Shown here in pieces: positions 27,414 to 37,314 of a stretch of 64,000 nucleotides of DNA. The notes beneath the pieces were generated by a model. It saw only the letters and a list, made by a program, of their open reading frames with translations, had not been told where the DNA came from and did not search any database. Source of the DNA: Affinundibacterium amnicola (lineage in GTDB: Bacteria; Pseudomonadota; Gammaproteobacteria; Burkholderiales; Burkholderiaceae_D). The first letter of the stretch is position 1. Every line of letters begins with the position of its first letter. The stretch is from NCBI RefSeq assembly GCF_014284275.1, contig NZ_JACOFU010000006.1, positions 213,862 through 277,861 of the forward strand. The letters run 5' to 3'. The position numbers were made by a program, and so were the translations under genes.

Positions 27414-27680
27414 TTAAGTTAGAAATTCAGAAACTATTTTTCTGATATATTTTCTTGTTGCCAGATCATTGTCGGAAAATACTAGCTCCGAACGAGAAGC
27501 AATTTTTTCTATGATTTCAGCAGACAATTCACCACCTTTTGCTAAGCTCTGAACCGCCAAAGCAATTCTTATGCGCTCATCAAACTCGCCACTTTCTCCT
27601 CTAACTAACAGGGGAGTCATTGATTCCTGCCTGAGCTTTGCGCGCCTTTTTTTCTGTCTTTCGGCTGCTGTCATTGCCAT
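27414..27680 (-). CDS. Small basic protein, likely autorepressor of the accessory operon
   Basis: An 88-aa protein, first gene of the operon with the YaaW-type gene. The N-terminus AERQKKRRAKLRQE is strongly basic and helical, followed by a beta-like stretch (MTPLLVRGESGEFDERIRIALAVQSLAKG) and two helices. It resembles small regulatory proteins of the AERQRRYRxRL type seen on mobile DNA (from memory), and I infer DNA binding. Support comes from the double palindrome in its own promoter (27692-27733). The start is the ATG at 27680, 4 nt after GGAGG, or the ATG at 27674 with 10-nt spacing; both are possible. Confidence 0.62.
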   Translation of the reverse strand: MAMTAAERQKKRRAKLRQESMTPLLVRGESGEFDERIRIALAVQSLAKGGELSAEIIEKIASRSELVFSDNDLATRKYIRKIVSEFLT

Positions 27681-27691
27681 ATTACCTCCGA

Positions 27692-27738
27692 AAACGTGAC
27701 AGTCACGAAATAATAAGTGTGACTGTCACGTTTGTAAA
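27692..27738 (-). promoter_or_regulatory. Sigma-70 promoter with double-palindrome operator
   Basis: On the minus strand: -35 TTTACA (27738-27733), 17-bp spacer, -10 TATTAT (27715-27710), then SD GGAGG and the ATG at 27680. Two 15-bp arms, AAACGTGACAGTCAC (27692-27706) and GTGACTGTCACGTTT (27719-27733), are exact reverse complements, and each arm itself contains an odd palindrome GTGAC-N-GTCAC (centres 27701 and 27724, 23 bp apart). One site fills the -35/-10 spacer and the other overlaps the transcription start region, a layout expected for repression. Confidence 0.8.
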
Positions 27739-27909
27739 GAAAAATTTTTCTATTTTTGAACATTTAATCCAAGAGTGATTCTTAAAAAATACAAATTACA
27801 ACTCTAAACAATGGGAGATGCAGAATTAGAAAATTTGCTATGCTAGCGCCTCGCGATTATCCGGCAGTCTTGTCTTGGATAGTCAGCACTTATTTTATGA
27901 AAGCGTATT

Positions 27910-28446
27910 ATGGCGTCATTGCAGGATCAATTTTTAAAAGCGGGCTTAGTTGATAAAAACAAAGCGAAGAAACTTCATCAAGACAAGACCCAGCAGAAAA
28001 AAATCGAGCGTCGGACTGGCAGCGAGAGCGTCGATGAGGCGCGTTTGGCGGCGCTTGAGGTGCAGCGTAAAAATGCCGAGCGCGCGCGGGAACTCAATGC
28101 GCAACGTGATGCTGCTGCCGCGCAAAAAGCAATTTTTGCACAGATCGTGCAGATGGTGCAAACGAATCGTCAGAGCAAAGGTGTGGGTGACATCGCCTAT
28201 TACTATACGCATGGCACCAAGATCGATAAGATCTATGTGTCGGCAGAGGTGCAGAAACACGTAATTGCTGGCCGATTGGTGATCGTGTGCTTGGATGGCA
28301 AGACCGAACTAATTCCTCGGGCGATCGCCGATAAAATCGCCGAGCGTGATGAATCTTTGGTGGTGCGGGTGAAGAAGACATCGAACGAAATTGATGAGGA
28401 TGATCCTTACGCTGCCTTTCAGATTCCGGATGACTTTACATGGTAG
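27910..28446 (+). CDS. DUF2058 (YaiL-type) protein
   Basis: A 178-aa protein of the YaiL/DUF2058 family. The N-terminal third is a highly charged helix (MASLQDQFLKAGLVDKNKAKKLHQDKTQQKK, then a long EAR/QRKNAERARELNAQRDAAAAQKA coiled-coil run). The C-terminal domain includes YYYTHGTKIDKIYV, HVIAGRLVIVCLDG and a final DDPYAAFQIPDDFTW, typical of the family. Function is not established; it is cytoplasmic. It starts the plus strand again after the accessory block. The 28447-28703 gap shows no gene. Confidence 0.88.
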   Translation: MASLQDQFLKAGLVDKNKAKKLHQDKTQQKKIERRTGSESVDEARLAALEVQRKNAERARELNAQRDAAAAQKAIFAQIVQMVQTNRQSKGVGDIAYYYTHGTKIDKIYVSAEVQKHVIAGRLVIVCLDGKTELIPRAIADKIAERDESLVVRVKKTSNEIDEDDPYAAFQIPDDFTW

Positions 28447-28703
28447 TGATTTGAGAGTTCAACAAGGTGCAATTTTTTTCGTAAGGTGTATTGCGCGGTA
28501 TGACGCCTAATCAAGGGGAAAGTGATTTTCTTTACTTTGTTTAATCACGACGTAAATTGCTGTGCTGTTGAGTACATGACCGTCGGACGGTGTAATACGC
28601 CTGTGGCACGCCTGTGGCTATTACAGCCTACTTATTGCATAACCATCCCTTAGAGGCTTGTGATGCAGGTACTTAAATAGGCTGACAAATACCGGTTGGA
28701 AAA

Positions 28704-29489
28704 CTACATCTGTTTAAAATGATGTAAATAACTACGGCTCACCGGTAATTTATCAGCACGGCCTTTCATAAATACGCTGGCAGTTTCGTTTTCTCCGCGC
28801 GTCACATGACTCACCATATTGATATTCACGACCACCGAGCGATGCACTTGAATGAAGTGCGTGCCGTCGAGTTGATCTAGTAATTCTTTCAGAGAACTCC
28901 GAATTAAAGCTTCAGCGGGTTTGCCATCTTCGCCACGCCAAGCAATTAAGGTGTACTTTTCGTTCGAACGTAAAAAATCGATATCAGCGACGGGAATCAT
29001 GCGTAAAGACTGACCGACCATGGCTTTAATCCAACGCAAGTGTTCAGGTGCCGCTTTCTTTTGCATTCGCGCTTCTAACTTATCCAACAACATTTCGATG
29101 TCTGGCGCTTCTTGTGATGTACCAAGACGTTCTCGTACGCGGGCAACTGTGTCAGCAAGGCGGCTTGGATCCACAGGTTTCACCAGATAATCTAAGGCAC
29201 CTTGGGTGAAGGCTTCCACGGCATATTCACTATACGCCGTGACAAAAACTAAATGTACACCACGCCCCATTTGACGTGCCGCTTCTATACCCGTCATGCC
29301 TGGCATATGTACGTCGAGAAAACACACGGTTGGTTTAAGCGCTTGGTATTGTTCGACCGCTTCGCGTCCATTGCGCGCTTCTGCGACGATTTCTAATTCG
29401 GGCCAAGTTTGCGCCAACATACGGGTTAATGCGTTACGTAAGAGAGGTTCGTCATCGGCGATCAGTGCGGTAGGGTGAGTTGCGGTCAT
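28704..29489 (-). CDS. LytTR-family response regulator
   Basis: A 261-aa protein: receiver domain (~5-125; acidic pocket DDEP, phospho-acceptor in VCFLDVHMPG, conserved Thr in VFVTAYS and Lys in DYLVKPVD), a linker, and a LytTR DNA-binding domain (~155-261; HLRWIKAM..., IDFLRSNEKYTLI, FIQVHRSVVVNINMV). It is the partner of the kinase immediately upstream (9-bp gap), forming a two-component system of the AlgR/LytR type. LytTR regulators bind short direct repeats; no such sites were established here. Target genes are unknown. Confidence 0.94.
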   Translation of the reverse strand: MTATHPTALIADDEPLLRNALTRMLAQTWPELEIVAEARNGREAVEQYQALKPTVCFLDVHMPGMTGIEAARQMGRGVHLVFVTAYSEYAVEAFTQGALDYLVKPVDPSRLADTVARVRERLGTSQEAPDIEMLLDKLEARMQKKAAPEHLRWIKAMVGQSLRMIPVADIDFLRSNEKYTLIAWRGEDGKPAEALIRSSLKELLDQLDGTHFIQVHRSVVVNINMVSHVTRGENETASVFMKGRADKLPVSRSYLHHFKQM

Positions 29490-29498
29490 GTGAATCCC

Positions 29499-30602
29499 CT
29501 ATGACAAATTGGTCGTTGTATTGTCCAGTTGCGCTGGAAAATTGATCTCTGCATGAAAGCCATGCGGTTTGATTGCCGTCAAACTGAGCTGTGCCTGATC
29601 GGCGAAAACTAATTGTAATCGTTCACGCAGATTTGCCAAGCCTGTGCCTAGGCCCTTACTCCCTTGACCGCCACTTAAGCCGATGCCAGTATCGCGCACT
29701 TGCGCCACACAACGATCATTTTGTAATCGCACCGTGACATCAATACGACCCCCTTCTTCACTCGGATCAATCCCATGACGCACAGCATTTTCGACTAAAG
29801 TCAGCAAGCTCATCGGCGGGCACGGTATCTTTAGCGCAGCATCATCGACATGAAATGAAAACTGCAATCGGTCCGGCATACGCATGTGCATTAATTCTAG
29901 ATAAGCGCGCACTAATTCCAACTCTTGTCCCAAAGTGCTTACTGCACTATTTAAATTGGGAACCGCTGCGCGCAAATAGGCAATTAAACTACCTAACACC
30001 CGCGATGCCTGAGATGAACCAGAATCCACCAACTCTCGGACATTCGCCAAGGTATTAAAAAGAAAATGTGGCTCCACCTGCGCTTGCAATAAACGCAAAC
30101 GTGAATCGAGTGCATCACGGGCAAACTCGCTTCGTTCCAATTCAAATGATAACGCTTGCCTCTGCGCCTGACCGTTGATATGACGATATAGCGCTGACAT
30201 CGCGATCCATGGTGAAAATAATAGACCTGCACCAATCATCTCACCACAACCATCCAATTGTGCCTGCACTTTGTACCAAGGAATGGGCTCGCCTATGGTC
30301 GTCAATGTATAGGCGAGCGCTGCCGCAAATGGAACCACGATCGCGACCGCTGCTAATTGAAGAACCCAACGGGCTATCCAACGGGGTAAACGTTTCGGCC
30401 AACGTTCAACAATTCCAAACGCCGTTAACTGAATCATACCAATCAAGGCTAAACGAACAAAAATCGTAATCCACCAAGCCGTCCAAGTGAACTTCATCAT
30501 CATACTAAGAATGAGAGTCGCCACTAAAACCACTTTGATACGCTGCCAACCGTACATTGGAGGTAGTGTCGACAAAGCGTTTGATAATTCTTTACTATCC
30601 AT
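29499..30602 (-). CDS. LytS/AlgZ-type sensor histidine kinase
   Basis: A 367-aa membrane kinase. Four TM segments lie in the N-terminal part (~28-45, 52-68, 88-112, 135-150), then a coiled linker and a His_kinase domain of the LytS type (LQAQVEPHFLFNTLANVRELVD; the phospho-His is in EPHFLFN), ending with an HATPase module (LVENAVRHGI, VRDTGIGLSGGQGSKGLGTGLANLRERL). No periplasmic sensor domain is visible, so the signal is probably sensed in the membrane. It is the first gene of the operon with the LytTR regulator. The 650-bp region 30603-31252 upstream is intergenic to a divergent gene and must hold both promoters; a terminator-like hairpin lies at 31097-31119. Confidence 0.92.
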   Translation of the reverse strand: MDSKELSNALSTLPPMYGWQRIKVVLVATLILSMMMKFTWTAWWITIFVRLALIGMIQLTAFGIVERWPKRLPRWIARWVLQLAAVAIVVPFAAALAYTLTTIGEPIPWYKVQAQLDGCGEMIGAGLLFSPWIAMSALYRHINGQAQRQALSFELERSEFARDALDSRLRLLQAQVEPHFLFNTLANVRELVDSGSSQASRVLGSLIAYLRAAVPNLNSAVSTLGQELELVRAYLELMHMRMPDRLQFSFHVDDAALKIPCPPMSLLTLVENAVRHGIDPSEEGGRIDVTVRLQNDRCVAQVRDTGIGLSGGQGSKGLGTGLANLRERLQLVFADQAQLSLTAIKPHGFHAEINFPAQLDNTTTNLS

Positions 30603-31096
30603 GATGTAAGCCTATACGAAGGATGAAAATTAGCTGCCCTTGTTGCCTTGAGTGCGAACTAAGATAGACAGAGTTTACCCTCCTTGTTTGGATAGGGCTA
30701 TTTCTACTAGATGGTTGACGTTAGTCGATCGTCGAACGACGGTATAGCTTGACCAACCGCGGCTATTAGGTCCGGCAATGATTCAAAGCGATGATATCGC
30801 GGGAGGAAATTTCTTGGCTTTGTGGCTGTTGTCTCAGCTTCATTGCTTTGTTTACTGCCAAGGCTTCGCCTTTACATCGTCAATTTGGAACTCGTCTCGG
30901 CATCATCACAAGTTAAAGGAATCAGAAAACTTTCCACCTTCTTTTAACTTTGTTCATTCGATCTGAGTGGCCCTCAACTGATTCTTTAAAATTAATCCCG
31001 TAGTTCTTGTTATAGATTTAATTTGAGCTGTTGTAAGGAATTGGCGTTCAATATCTGGCAATAACAACATATTTCATACTAAACATTCAATGGTTT

Positions 31097-31126
31097 TGAG
31101 GAAATACGGAATTTCCTCAGGCTTTT
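31097..31126 (+). terminator. Terminator-like hairpin in the 30603-31252 intergenic region
   Basis: TGAGGAAAT (31097-31105) and ATTTCCTCA (31111-31119) form a 9-bp stem followed by GGCTTTTT. It lies 130 bp before the next plus-strand gene and has no obvious plus-strand gene upstream, so it may end a leader or an undetected short transcript. The rest of 30603-31252 shows no gene that I can support. Confidence 0.5.
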
Positions 31127-31252
31127 TCACAAAAAATCAAAAGATACCCGCAAAAAAGTAAAGGCTGTTTCTGCGTGGTGCAGCGCAATACGCTAGAATG
31201 GATCTAAATAAAATCTAAGCCCATCCATCCAATACCGTCCAATCAATCGCAG

Positions 31253-34200
31253 ATGAACGCTCCAGCCCACAATTTAGGCAGTCTTCCACCAGGCACTCCT
31301 TCATTTAATGATGATCATGCACCGCAAGCTGCTGCTCCTTCTCGTTTACGTGAAATTCCGTACAACTACACCTCGTTTTCCGACCGCGAAATTGTCATTC
31401 GTCTATTAGGTGAAGAAGCTTGGGCTTTGCTTGATAGTTTGCGCGGTAAACGTCAAACAGGGCGTTCGGCACGTATGTTGTATGAAGTGCTTGGCGATAT
31501 CTGGGTCGTGCGTCGTAATCCGTACTTGCAAGACGATATGCTGGAAAACCCCAAGCGCCGCCAGGCTTTGATCGATGCATTGGATCACCGTTTGCATGAA
31601 GTCGAGAAACGTCGGGTCGCTACTGACTCGATTAATTCTGAAGATGCAGACCGTAGCAATTCAGTTGAGATTCTGGTGAATGCAGCGCGTAAAGCGGTGG
31701 CGGATTTTTCTAAAGAATTCCGTGATACCTACGACTTGCGCAAAAAAGCCAATAAGCTGTTGGCCAAATACACGGCGAAAGACAATATCAAATTTGATGG
31801 ATTGAGCCGCGTTTCTCACGTGACTGATGCGACCGATTGGCGGGTGGAATATCCGTTCGTCGTGTTGACGCCAGATACCGAAGATGAAATGGCAGGCTTG
31901 GTTAAATCCTGTATCACCCTGGGTTTAACGATCATTCCTCGCGGCGGCGGCACTGGCTATACCGGTGGTGCAATTCCATTGACGCCGATGTCGGCGGTGA
32001 TTAATACCGAAAAACTGGAGCAATTAGGCGCAGTTGAAATGATGCGCTTGCCCGGTGCTGATCGCGATTACGCGGTGATTTATTCCGGCGCCGGTGTGGT
32101 GACGAAACGGGTTTCCGATGCCGCGGATAAAGCGGGATTTGTATTCGCGGTTGATCCAACTTCTGCCGAAGCCTCCTGCATAGGCGGTAATGTCGCCATG
32201 AATGCTGGTGGTAAGAAAGCTGTGTTGTGGGGCACCGCGCTCGACAATTTAGCGTCTTGGCGCATGGTTGATCCGAATGGTGATTGGTTGGAAGTCACGC
32301 GCCTCGAACATAATTTCAGCAAAATTCATGATGTGGAAGTGGCGAAATTCCAATTGGAATGGACGCATCCCGGCGAGAAAACGCCGTTCAAAACCGAGCT
32401 ATTAAATATCCCCGGACGCACCTTCCGCAAAGAAGGTTTGGGTAAAGACGTGACCGACAAATTCCTTGCGGGTTTGCCAGGTGTACAAAAAGAAGGCTGC
32501 GATGGTTTGATTACGTCAGCGCGCTGGATTTTGCATAAGATGCCGAAGTTTGCGCGCACGGTTTGTTTGGAATTTTTTGGACAAGCACGCGATGCCATTC
32601 CTAGCATCGTTGAGATCAAAGATTACCTTGATGGCGAAACCAAAAAAGGCGGCGCTATTCTTGCAGGTCTTGAACATCTCGATGAACGTTATTTAAAAGC
32701 GGTTGGTTACACCACCAAATCAAAACGTGGTGTGATTCCCAAAATGGCCTTGTTTGGCGACATCGTTGGCGATGACGAAAATGCAGTGGCACAAGCAGCT
32801 TCTGAAGTGATACGCATGGCGAATGCGCGGGTCGGTGAAGGTTTCGTTGCTGTCAGTCCGGAAGCACGTAAAAAATTCTGGTTAGATCGCGCAAAAACTG
32901 CCGCGATTTCTAAGCATACCAATGCGTTTAAGATCAACGAAGACGTGGTCATTCCGCTTGATCGTATGGGCGAATACACGGATGGTATTGAGCGCATCAA
33001 TATTGAACTCTCGATCCAAAATAAGCTGGCCTGTATCGCCGCATTGAAAGAATTTGTCTTGCGTGGCAATCTACCTTTGGGTAAGAGCGAAGACGCCGAT
33101 GGCGATGATATTCCAGCGGCAGAATTACTTGAAGACCGCGTCTCGCAAGCCGATCAATTGCTGAGTGAAATACAGGCAGGCTGGACTTATTTGTTGACGC
33201 AACTCGACCAGCCTTTGCGTGATGCGCGCGTTGAACTCAACAAGCTTGGTCTCGATAAGCTTGATTTTGTGTTTGAACAACGCTTGCAAAAGCAGCCTGA
33301 TGCGACTCTATTTGATGTGGTGCAAGACCGTACTATCCGCGTCTCTTGGAAAACCGAAGTACGCGCCTTGTTGCGTCAGATTTTCAATGGTGCGGCGTTC
33401 AAATTAATCTTGGATGAATGCACTGCGATTCATAAAAAAGTTTTGCGTAGTCGTGTCTTCGTTGCCTTGCATATGCATGCTGGCGACGGCAATGTGCATA
33501 CGAATTTGCCAGTCAATTCAGATGATTACGACATGCTGCAAGTTGCTCATCATGCGGTCGCGCGCATCATGGTGTTGGCGCGTTCTTTGAACGGTGTGAT
33601 TTCTGGTGAACATGGTATCGGCATTACCAAATTAGAATTTTTGACTGAAGATGAGATCAAAGATTTCCGTTCGTACAAATTGCGCATTGATCCAGAAGGG
33701 CGCTTCAACAAAGGTAAGCTCTTAAATCTGCCTGAGTTTGCTGCCGATTTGCGTAACGCGTACACGCCTTCGTTTGGTTTGATGGGACACGAGTCTCTGA
33801 TCATGCAACAAAGTGATATCGGTGCGATTGCGAATAGCGTCAAAGATTGCCTGCGTTGCGGTAAGTGCAAACCGGTTTGCTCAACGCATGTGCCACGTGC
33901 AAATCTCTTGTATTCACCACGGAATAAAATTCTGGCGACTTCTTTGTTGGTCGAAGCCTTCTTGTATGAAGAGCAAACGCGTCGCGGTATTTCGATTAAA
34001 CATTGGGATGAATTTTCCGATGTGGCTGATCACTGCACGGTGTGTCATAAGTGTGCGAACCCTTGTCCCGTCGATATTGACTTTGGCGATGTGTCGATGA
34101 ATATGCGCAATCTTTTGCGCAAAATGGGGCAGAAGAAATTTAATCCGGGCACGGCTGCGTCGATGTTTTTCTTAAATGCGACCGACCCGGCGACGATTAA

Positions 34201-35260
34201 TGCGACCCGCCAAGTGATGATAGGCTGGGGTTATAAAGCGCAGCGTTTTGGTCATGATTTTTTTAAGAAATTTGCCAAGTCGCAGACCAAAGCACCTCCA
34301 GCGACGGTTGGTAAAGCGCCTATTAAAGAGCAGGTTATTCATTTTATCAATAAGAAAATGCCGGGCAATTTGCCTAAGAAAACGGCACGTGCTTTGCTTG
34401 ATATTGAAGACGATAAAATCGTACCGATTATCCGTAATCCGCAAACCACAACGGCGGATACCGAAGCCGTGTTTTATTTCCCTGGCTGCGGTTCTGAGCG
34501 TTTGTTCTCGCAAGTTGGTTTGGCAACGCAGGCGATGTTGTGGAATGTGGGCGTACAAACTGTTTTGCCACCGGGCTATTTGTGTTGTGGTTATCCGCAA
34601 CGCGGTGCTGGGCAGTTTGATAAAGCCGAAAAGATGATGACGGATAATCGCGTGCTGTTTCATCGTATGGCGAATACTTTGAATTATCTCGATATTAAAA
34701 CGGTGGTCGTATCCTGTGGTACTTGTTACGATCAATTAGCTACCTACGAATTTGATAAGATATTCCCAGGTTGTCGCATTATTGATATCCATGAATTCTT
34801 GATGGAAAAGAACGTCAAGCTCGAAGGCGTGACAGGCACGCGTTACATGTATCACGAGCCATGCCATAATCCTATGAAATTGCAGGAATCCGGTAAAACG
34901 ATTAATAGCCTGATCACGACGGTCGATAATGTAAAGATAGAAAAGAACGAACGTTGCTGCGGTGAATCCGGTACTTTGGCAGTGAGTCGCCCTGACATTT
35001 CTACTCAAGTGCGTTTCCGCAAAGAAGAAGAGATGACCAAAGGCGCGGACAAATTGCGCAATGACGGATTTACTGGCGATGTCAAGATTTTGACTTCTTG
35101 CCCATCCTGTTTGCAAGGTTTGTCACGCTATAACGATGATAGTGGTACGCAAGCCGATTACATCGTGGTCGAAATGGCGCGTCACATACTCGGTGAAAAC
35201 TGGATGCCAGAATATGTGGCGAAAGCGAATAATGGCGGCATAGAACGCGTTCTAGTTTGA
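31253..35260 (+). CDS. Multidomain FAD-binding/4Fe-4S/CCG oxidoreductase (DUF3683 type)
   Basis: A 1335-aa fusion. Order: N-terminal DUF3683-like region (~25-190), FAD_binding_4 (PCMH) domain (~195-330; [32 protein letters not shown]), FAD-oxidase C-terminal domain (~400-820; [28 protein letters not shown]), two 4Fe-4S clusters ([11 protein letters not shown] from 866; [14 protein letters not shown] from 928), and two CCG domains (CGxx and CCG cysteines in [45 protein letters not shown]). It is D-lactate/glycolate dehydrogenase-like with GlcF/GlpC-type partners fused in one chain, so an electron-transferring 2-hydroxyacid dehydrogenase is likely; the substrate is not identifiable. The HIT gene follows 18 bp downstream. 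Confidence 0.9.
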   Translation: MNAPAHNLGSLPPGTPSFNDDHAPQAAAPSRLREIPYNYTSFSDREIVIRLLGEEAWALLDSLRGKRQTGRSARMLYEVLGDIWVVRRNPYLQDDMLENPKRRQALIDALDHRLHEVEKRRVATDSINSEDADRSNSVEILVNAARKAVADFSKEFRDTYDLRKKANKLLAKYTAKDNIKFDGLSRVSHVTDATDWRVEYPFVVLTPDTEDEMAGLVKSCITLGLTIIPRGGGTGYTGGAIPLTPMSAVINTEKLEQLGAVEMMRLPGADRDYAVIYSGAGVVTKRVSDAADKAGFVFAVDPTSAEASCIGGNVAMNAGGKKAVLWGTALDNLASWRMVDPNGDWLEVTRLEHNFSKIHDVEVAKFQLEWTHPGEKTPFKTELLNIPGRTFRKEGLGKDVTDKFLAGLPGVQKEGCDGLITSARWILHKMPKFARTVCLEFFGQARDAIPSIVEIKDYLDGETKKGGAILAGLEHLDERYLKAVGYTTKSKRGVIPKMALFGDIVGDDENAVAQAASEVIRMANARVGEGFVAVSPEARKKFWLDRAKTAAISKHTNAFKINEDVVIPLDRMGEYTDGIERINIELSIQNKLACIAALKEFVLRGNLPLGKSEDADGDDIPAAELLEDRVSQADQLLSEIQAGWTYLLTQLDQPLRDARVELNKLGLDKLDFVFEQRLQKQPDATLFDVVQDRTIRVSWKTEVRALLRQIFNGAAFKLILDECTAIHKKVLRSRVFVALHMHAGDGNVHTNLPVNSDDYDMLQVAHHAVARIMVLARSLNGVISGEHGIGITKLEFLTEDEIKDFRSYKLRIDPEGRFNKGKLLNLPEFAADLRNAYTPSFGLMGHESLIMQQSDIGAIANSVKDCLRCGKCKPVCSTHVPRANLLYSPRNKILATSLLVEAFLYEEQTRRGISIKHWDEFSDVADHCTVCHKCANPCPVDIDFGDVSMNMRNLLRKMGQKKFNPGTAASMFFLNATDPATINATRQVMIGWGYKAQRFGHDFFKKFAKSQTKAPPATVGKAPIKEQVIHFINKKMPGNLPKKTARALLDIEDDKIVPIIRNPQTTTADTEAVFYFPGCGSERLFSQVGLATQAMLWNVGVQTVLPPGYLCCGYPQRGAGQFDKAEKMMTDNRVLFHRMANTLNYLDIKTVVVSCGTCYDQLATYEFDKIFPGCRIIDIHEFLMEKNVKLEGVTGTRYMYHEPCHNPMKLQESGKTINSLITTVDNVKIEKNERCCGESGTLAVSRPDISTQVRFRKEEEMTKGADKLRNDGFTGDVKILTSCPSCLQGLSRYNDDSGTQADYIVVEMARHILGENWMPEYVAKANNGGIERVLV

Positions 35261-35278
35261 GGTAGATTAGGGTAGAAA

Positions 35279-35701
35279 GTGATGACGATGAACTGTGAAT
35301 TATGTACGGTCGACGGCGGCGAGCTGATCCTCAAAACCGACAAGTTGCGCGTGGTACTAATCGATGATGCAAACTATCCGGGTTTTTGTCGTGTTATTTG
35401 GAATGCGCATGTCAAAGAAATGACGGATTTAGTCATCGCTGATCGCTCGACCATGATGCAAGCGGTTTGTAAAGTCGAACAAGCGATACGCGACGTGATG
35501 CAGCCGCATAAAATTAATTTGGCAAGTCTCGGCAATATGGTGCCGCATCTGCACTGGCATGTGATTCCACGTTATCAAGATGATGCGCATTTCCCGAACC
35601 CTGTGTGGGCAGCGGCGGACAGGGTTTCTGCTGAGCTTGATGCAAAACGCGCCTTATTGCCCGCATTGCGTGAAGTTCTGCGACGTGAGTTTTCGGCTTA
35701 A
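35279..35701 (+). CDS. HIT-family hydrolase
   Basis: A 140-aa histidine-triad protein. The catalytic HLHWHVIPR motif (His-x-His-x-His) lies near residues 96-104; the N-terminal CELC may hold a metal-site remnant. HIT proteins hydrolyse nucleotidyl phosphoramidates and related dinucleotide substrates. The start could be ATG 35279 or ATG 35285. It lies 18 bp downstream of the large oxidoreductase gene and is probably in the same operon. Confidence 0.92.
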   Translation: MMTMNCELCTVDGGELILKTDKLRVVLIDDANYPGFCRVIWNAHVKEMTDLVIADRSTMMQAVCKVEQAIRDVMQPHKINLASLGNMVPHLHWHVIPRYQDDAHFPNPVWAAADRVSAELDAKRALLPALREVLRREFSA

Positions 35702-35722
35702 ATTATATTCAGAAAACATTAG

Positions 35723-35811
35723 GTGTCGCTCCTGCGAAGACAGGAGCCCAGCGGCGTCGCTTGATTAACGCAAGACACTGGATTCCTGCTAAAAGCATGC
35801 AGGAATGACGG
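35723..35811. repeat. REP-like double-hairpin repeat
   Basis: Two small inverted repeats, TCCTGC...CAGGA (35729-35744 region) and TTCCTGC...GCAGGAA (35783-35805 region), with a flanking pseudo-dyad GTCGCTCCTGCG / GCAGGAATGAC. The layout matches the common 'TTCCTGCxxxGCAGGAATGACG' intergenic repeats of proteobacteria (from memory). It sits between the HIT gene and the DUF971 gene. Confidence 0.7.
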
Positions 35812-35861
35812 TAATGACGCTTGCATGAGATTCACTTAATTTCCTATCAAATAAGAAAAAC

Positions 35862-36293
35862 ATGAACCATCTACCACCCCCAATATCCCACAAAGTTCAC
35901 CCAACAGCACTCAACGCCAGAACAGTATCGCGCTTGTTAGAAGTCGAGTTCGACGACGGCAAACGTTTTGAGCTGCCGTTTGAATTAATGCGCGTGTACT
36001 CACCTTCTGCTGAAGTGCGCGGTCATGGCGAAGGTCAGGAAGTTTTGCAAATCGGTAAGCGCTTAGTCAGCATTACCGGCATAGAACCCGTCGGTAATTA
36101 CGCGATTAAGCCGATTTTCACCGATGATCACAGCACAGGCATTTTTACTTGGGAATATTTGTATTGGCTGGGCACCCATCAAGCAACTTTATGGCAAGAC
36201 TATTTAGTACGCCTGCAAGCCGCCGGTTATGCTGACGAAGAGGGGCGTGACGCAATTCCTGCACCTAAAACGGGATCAAAATGCGGTTCATAG
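35862..36293 (+). CDS. DUF971 protein
   Basis: A 143-aa protein. The DUF971 core is clear: LEVEFDDGKRFELPFELMRVYSPSAEVRGHG, then RLVSITGIEPVGNYAIKPIFTDDHSTGIFTWEYLYWLG. DUF971 proteins are small, found near ubiE in beta-proteobacteria and as a domain in some oxygenases; a function in the cluster is suggested by location only. ATG at 35862 has no strong SD. It lies 171 bp before ubiE. Confidence 0.9.
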   Translation: MNHLPPPISHKVHPTALNARTVSRLLEVEFDDGKRFELPFELMRVYSPSAEVRGHGEGQEVLQIGKRLVSITGIEPVGNYAIKPIFTDDHSTGIFTWEYLYWLGTHQATLWQDYLVRLQAAGYADEEGRDAIPAPKTGSKCGS

Positions 36294-36464
36294 GTAATTT
36301 TCAGAAATTTCTACCGCAGAAATATTGCGCTAAGTCCTGATCAGATTCCCGATTCAGCTCTATAATCGCGCCTGTCGATTTCTCACAACGCGGTTTCAGT
36401 CTCGTCGACAAGTCTGAAGCAAAGCGTAGAAATCATAATCTTTCATTCTCTGCAGAGTATCAAG

Positions 36465-37223
36465 ATGAGCGAGCAAGCTAATAAAGTAGATGGGTCGACT
36501 ACCCATTTCGGTTACACCACGGTGGCCGAAGAAGAGAAAGTCCATAAAGTCGCCGAGGTATTTCACTCTGTTGCAGCCAAATATGATGTGATGAACGATC
36601 TGATGTCAGCTGGTTTGCACCGTGTGTGGAAGATATTCACAATTGCGCAAGCGGGCGTACGTCCAGGATTTAAGGTGCTGGATATCGCTGGGGGAACTGG
36701 CGACCTAGCAAAAGAATTTGTCAAACAAGCGGGCAAGACGGGAGAAGTTTGGCATACCGATATCAATGAATCGATGTTGCGCGTGGGTCGGGATCGTCTC
36801 TTGAATAAAGGTTTGATTACCCCAACCTTATTGTGTGATGCGGAGAAATTACCGTTTCCAGATAATTATTTTGATCGCGTGAGTGTTGCCTTTGGATTGC
36901 GCAATATGACGCACAAGGATCAAGCACTGGCAGAGATGCGCCGGGTTTTGAAGCCGGGCGGTAAATTGTTGGTATTGGAATTTTCTAAAGTACCAGAAGT
37001 TTTGCAAAAACCGTATGACGTGTATTCATTCAAGGTACTACCTTGGTTGGGCCAAAAAATCGCGAATGACGCGGATAGTTATCGCTACTTAGCGGAATCG
37101 ATACGCATGCATCCTGATCAAGAAACCCTAAAAAGCATGATGCAAGAGGCTGGTTTGGAGCGTGTTGAATATTTTAATTTGACGGCTGGTGTGGCGGCCT
37201 TGCACACAGGGATTAAATTGTAG
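36465..37223 (+). CDS. ubiE: Ubiquinone/menaquinone C-methyltransferase UbiE
   Basis: A 252-aa SAM-dependent methyltransferase that methylates C5 of the benzoquinol ring in ubiquinone synthesis. Motif I is [15 protein letters not shown]; post-motifs include the UbiE signature [17 protein letters not shown] and [16 protein letters not shown], plus [16 protein letters not shown], all typical. Length matches E. coli UbiE (251 aa). It opens a cluster with the Tim44-like, ubiJ and ubiB genes. Confidence 0.97.
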   Translation: MSEQANKVDGSTTHFGYTTVAEEEKVHKVAEVFHSVAAKYDVMNDLMSAGLHRVWKIFTIAQAGVRPGFKVLDIAGGTGDLAKEFVKQAGKTGEVWHTDINESMLRVGRDRLLNKGLITPTLLCDAEKLPFPDNYFDRVSVAFGLRNMTHKDQALAEMRRVLKPGGKLLVLEFSKVPEVLQKPYDVYSFKVLPWLGQKIANDADSYRYLAESIRMHPDQETLKSMMQEAGLERVEYFNLTAGVAALHTGIKL

Positions 37224-37314
37224 GGCAGTTGATTGAAACGAATTGATTGCTCGATATTTTTCAATAGTTTAAAGACGGTTTGTATAAAGTTTGCAGTATA
37301 AAAAGGAGATTTGC

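Noticed and set aside
30778..30966. 62-aa plus-strand frame in the LytS intergenic region
   Set aside because: No SD and no conserved features; it lies in a divergent promoter region.
34172..34735. 187-aa frame antisense to the large oxidoreductase gene
   Set aside because: It overlaps a conserved CCG-domain region on the opposite strand and has no ribosome binding site or recognisable domain.
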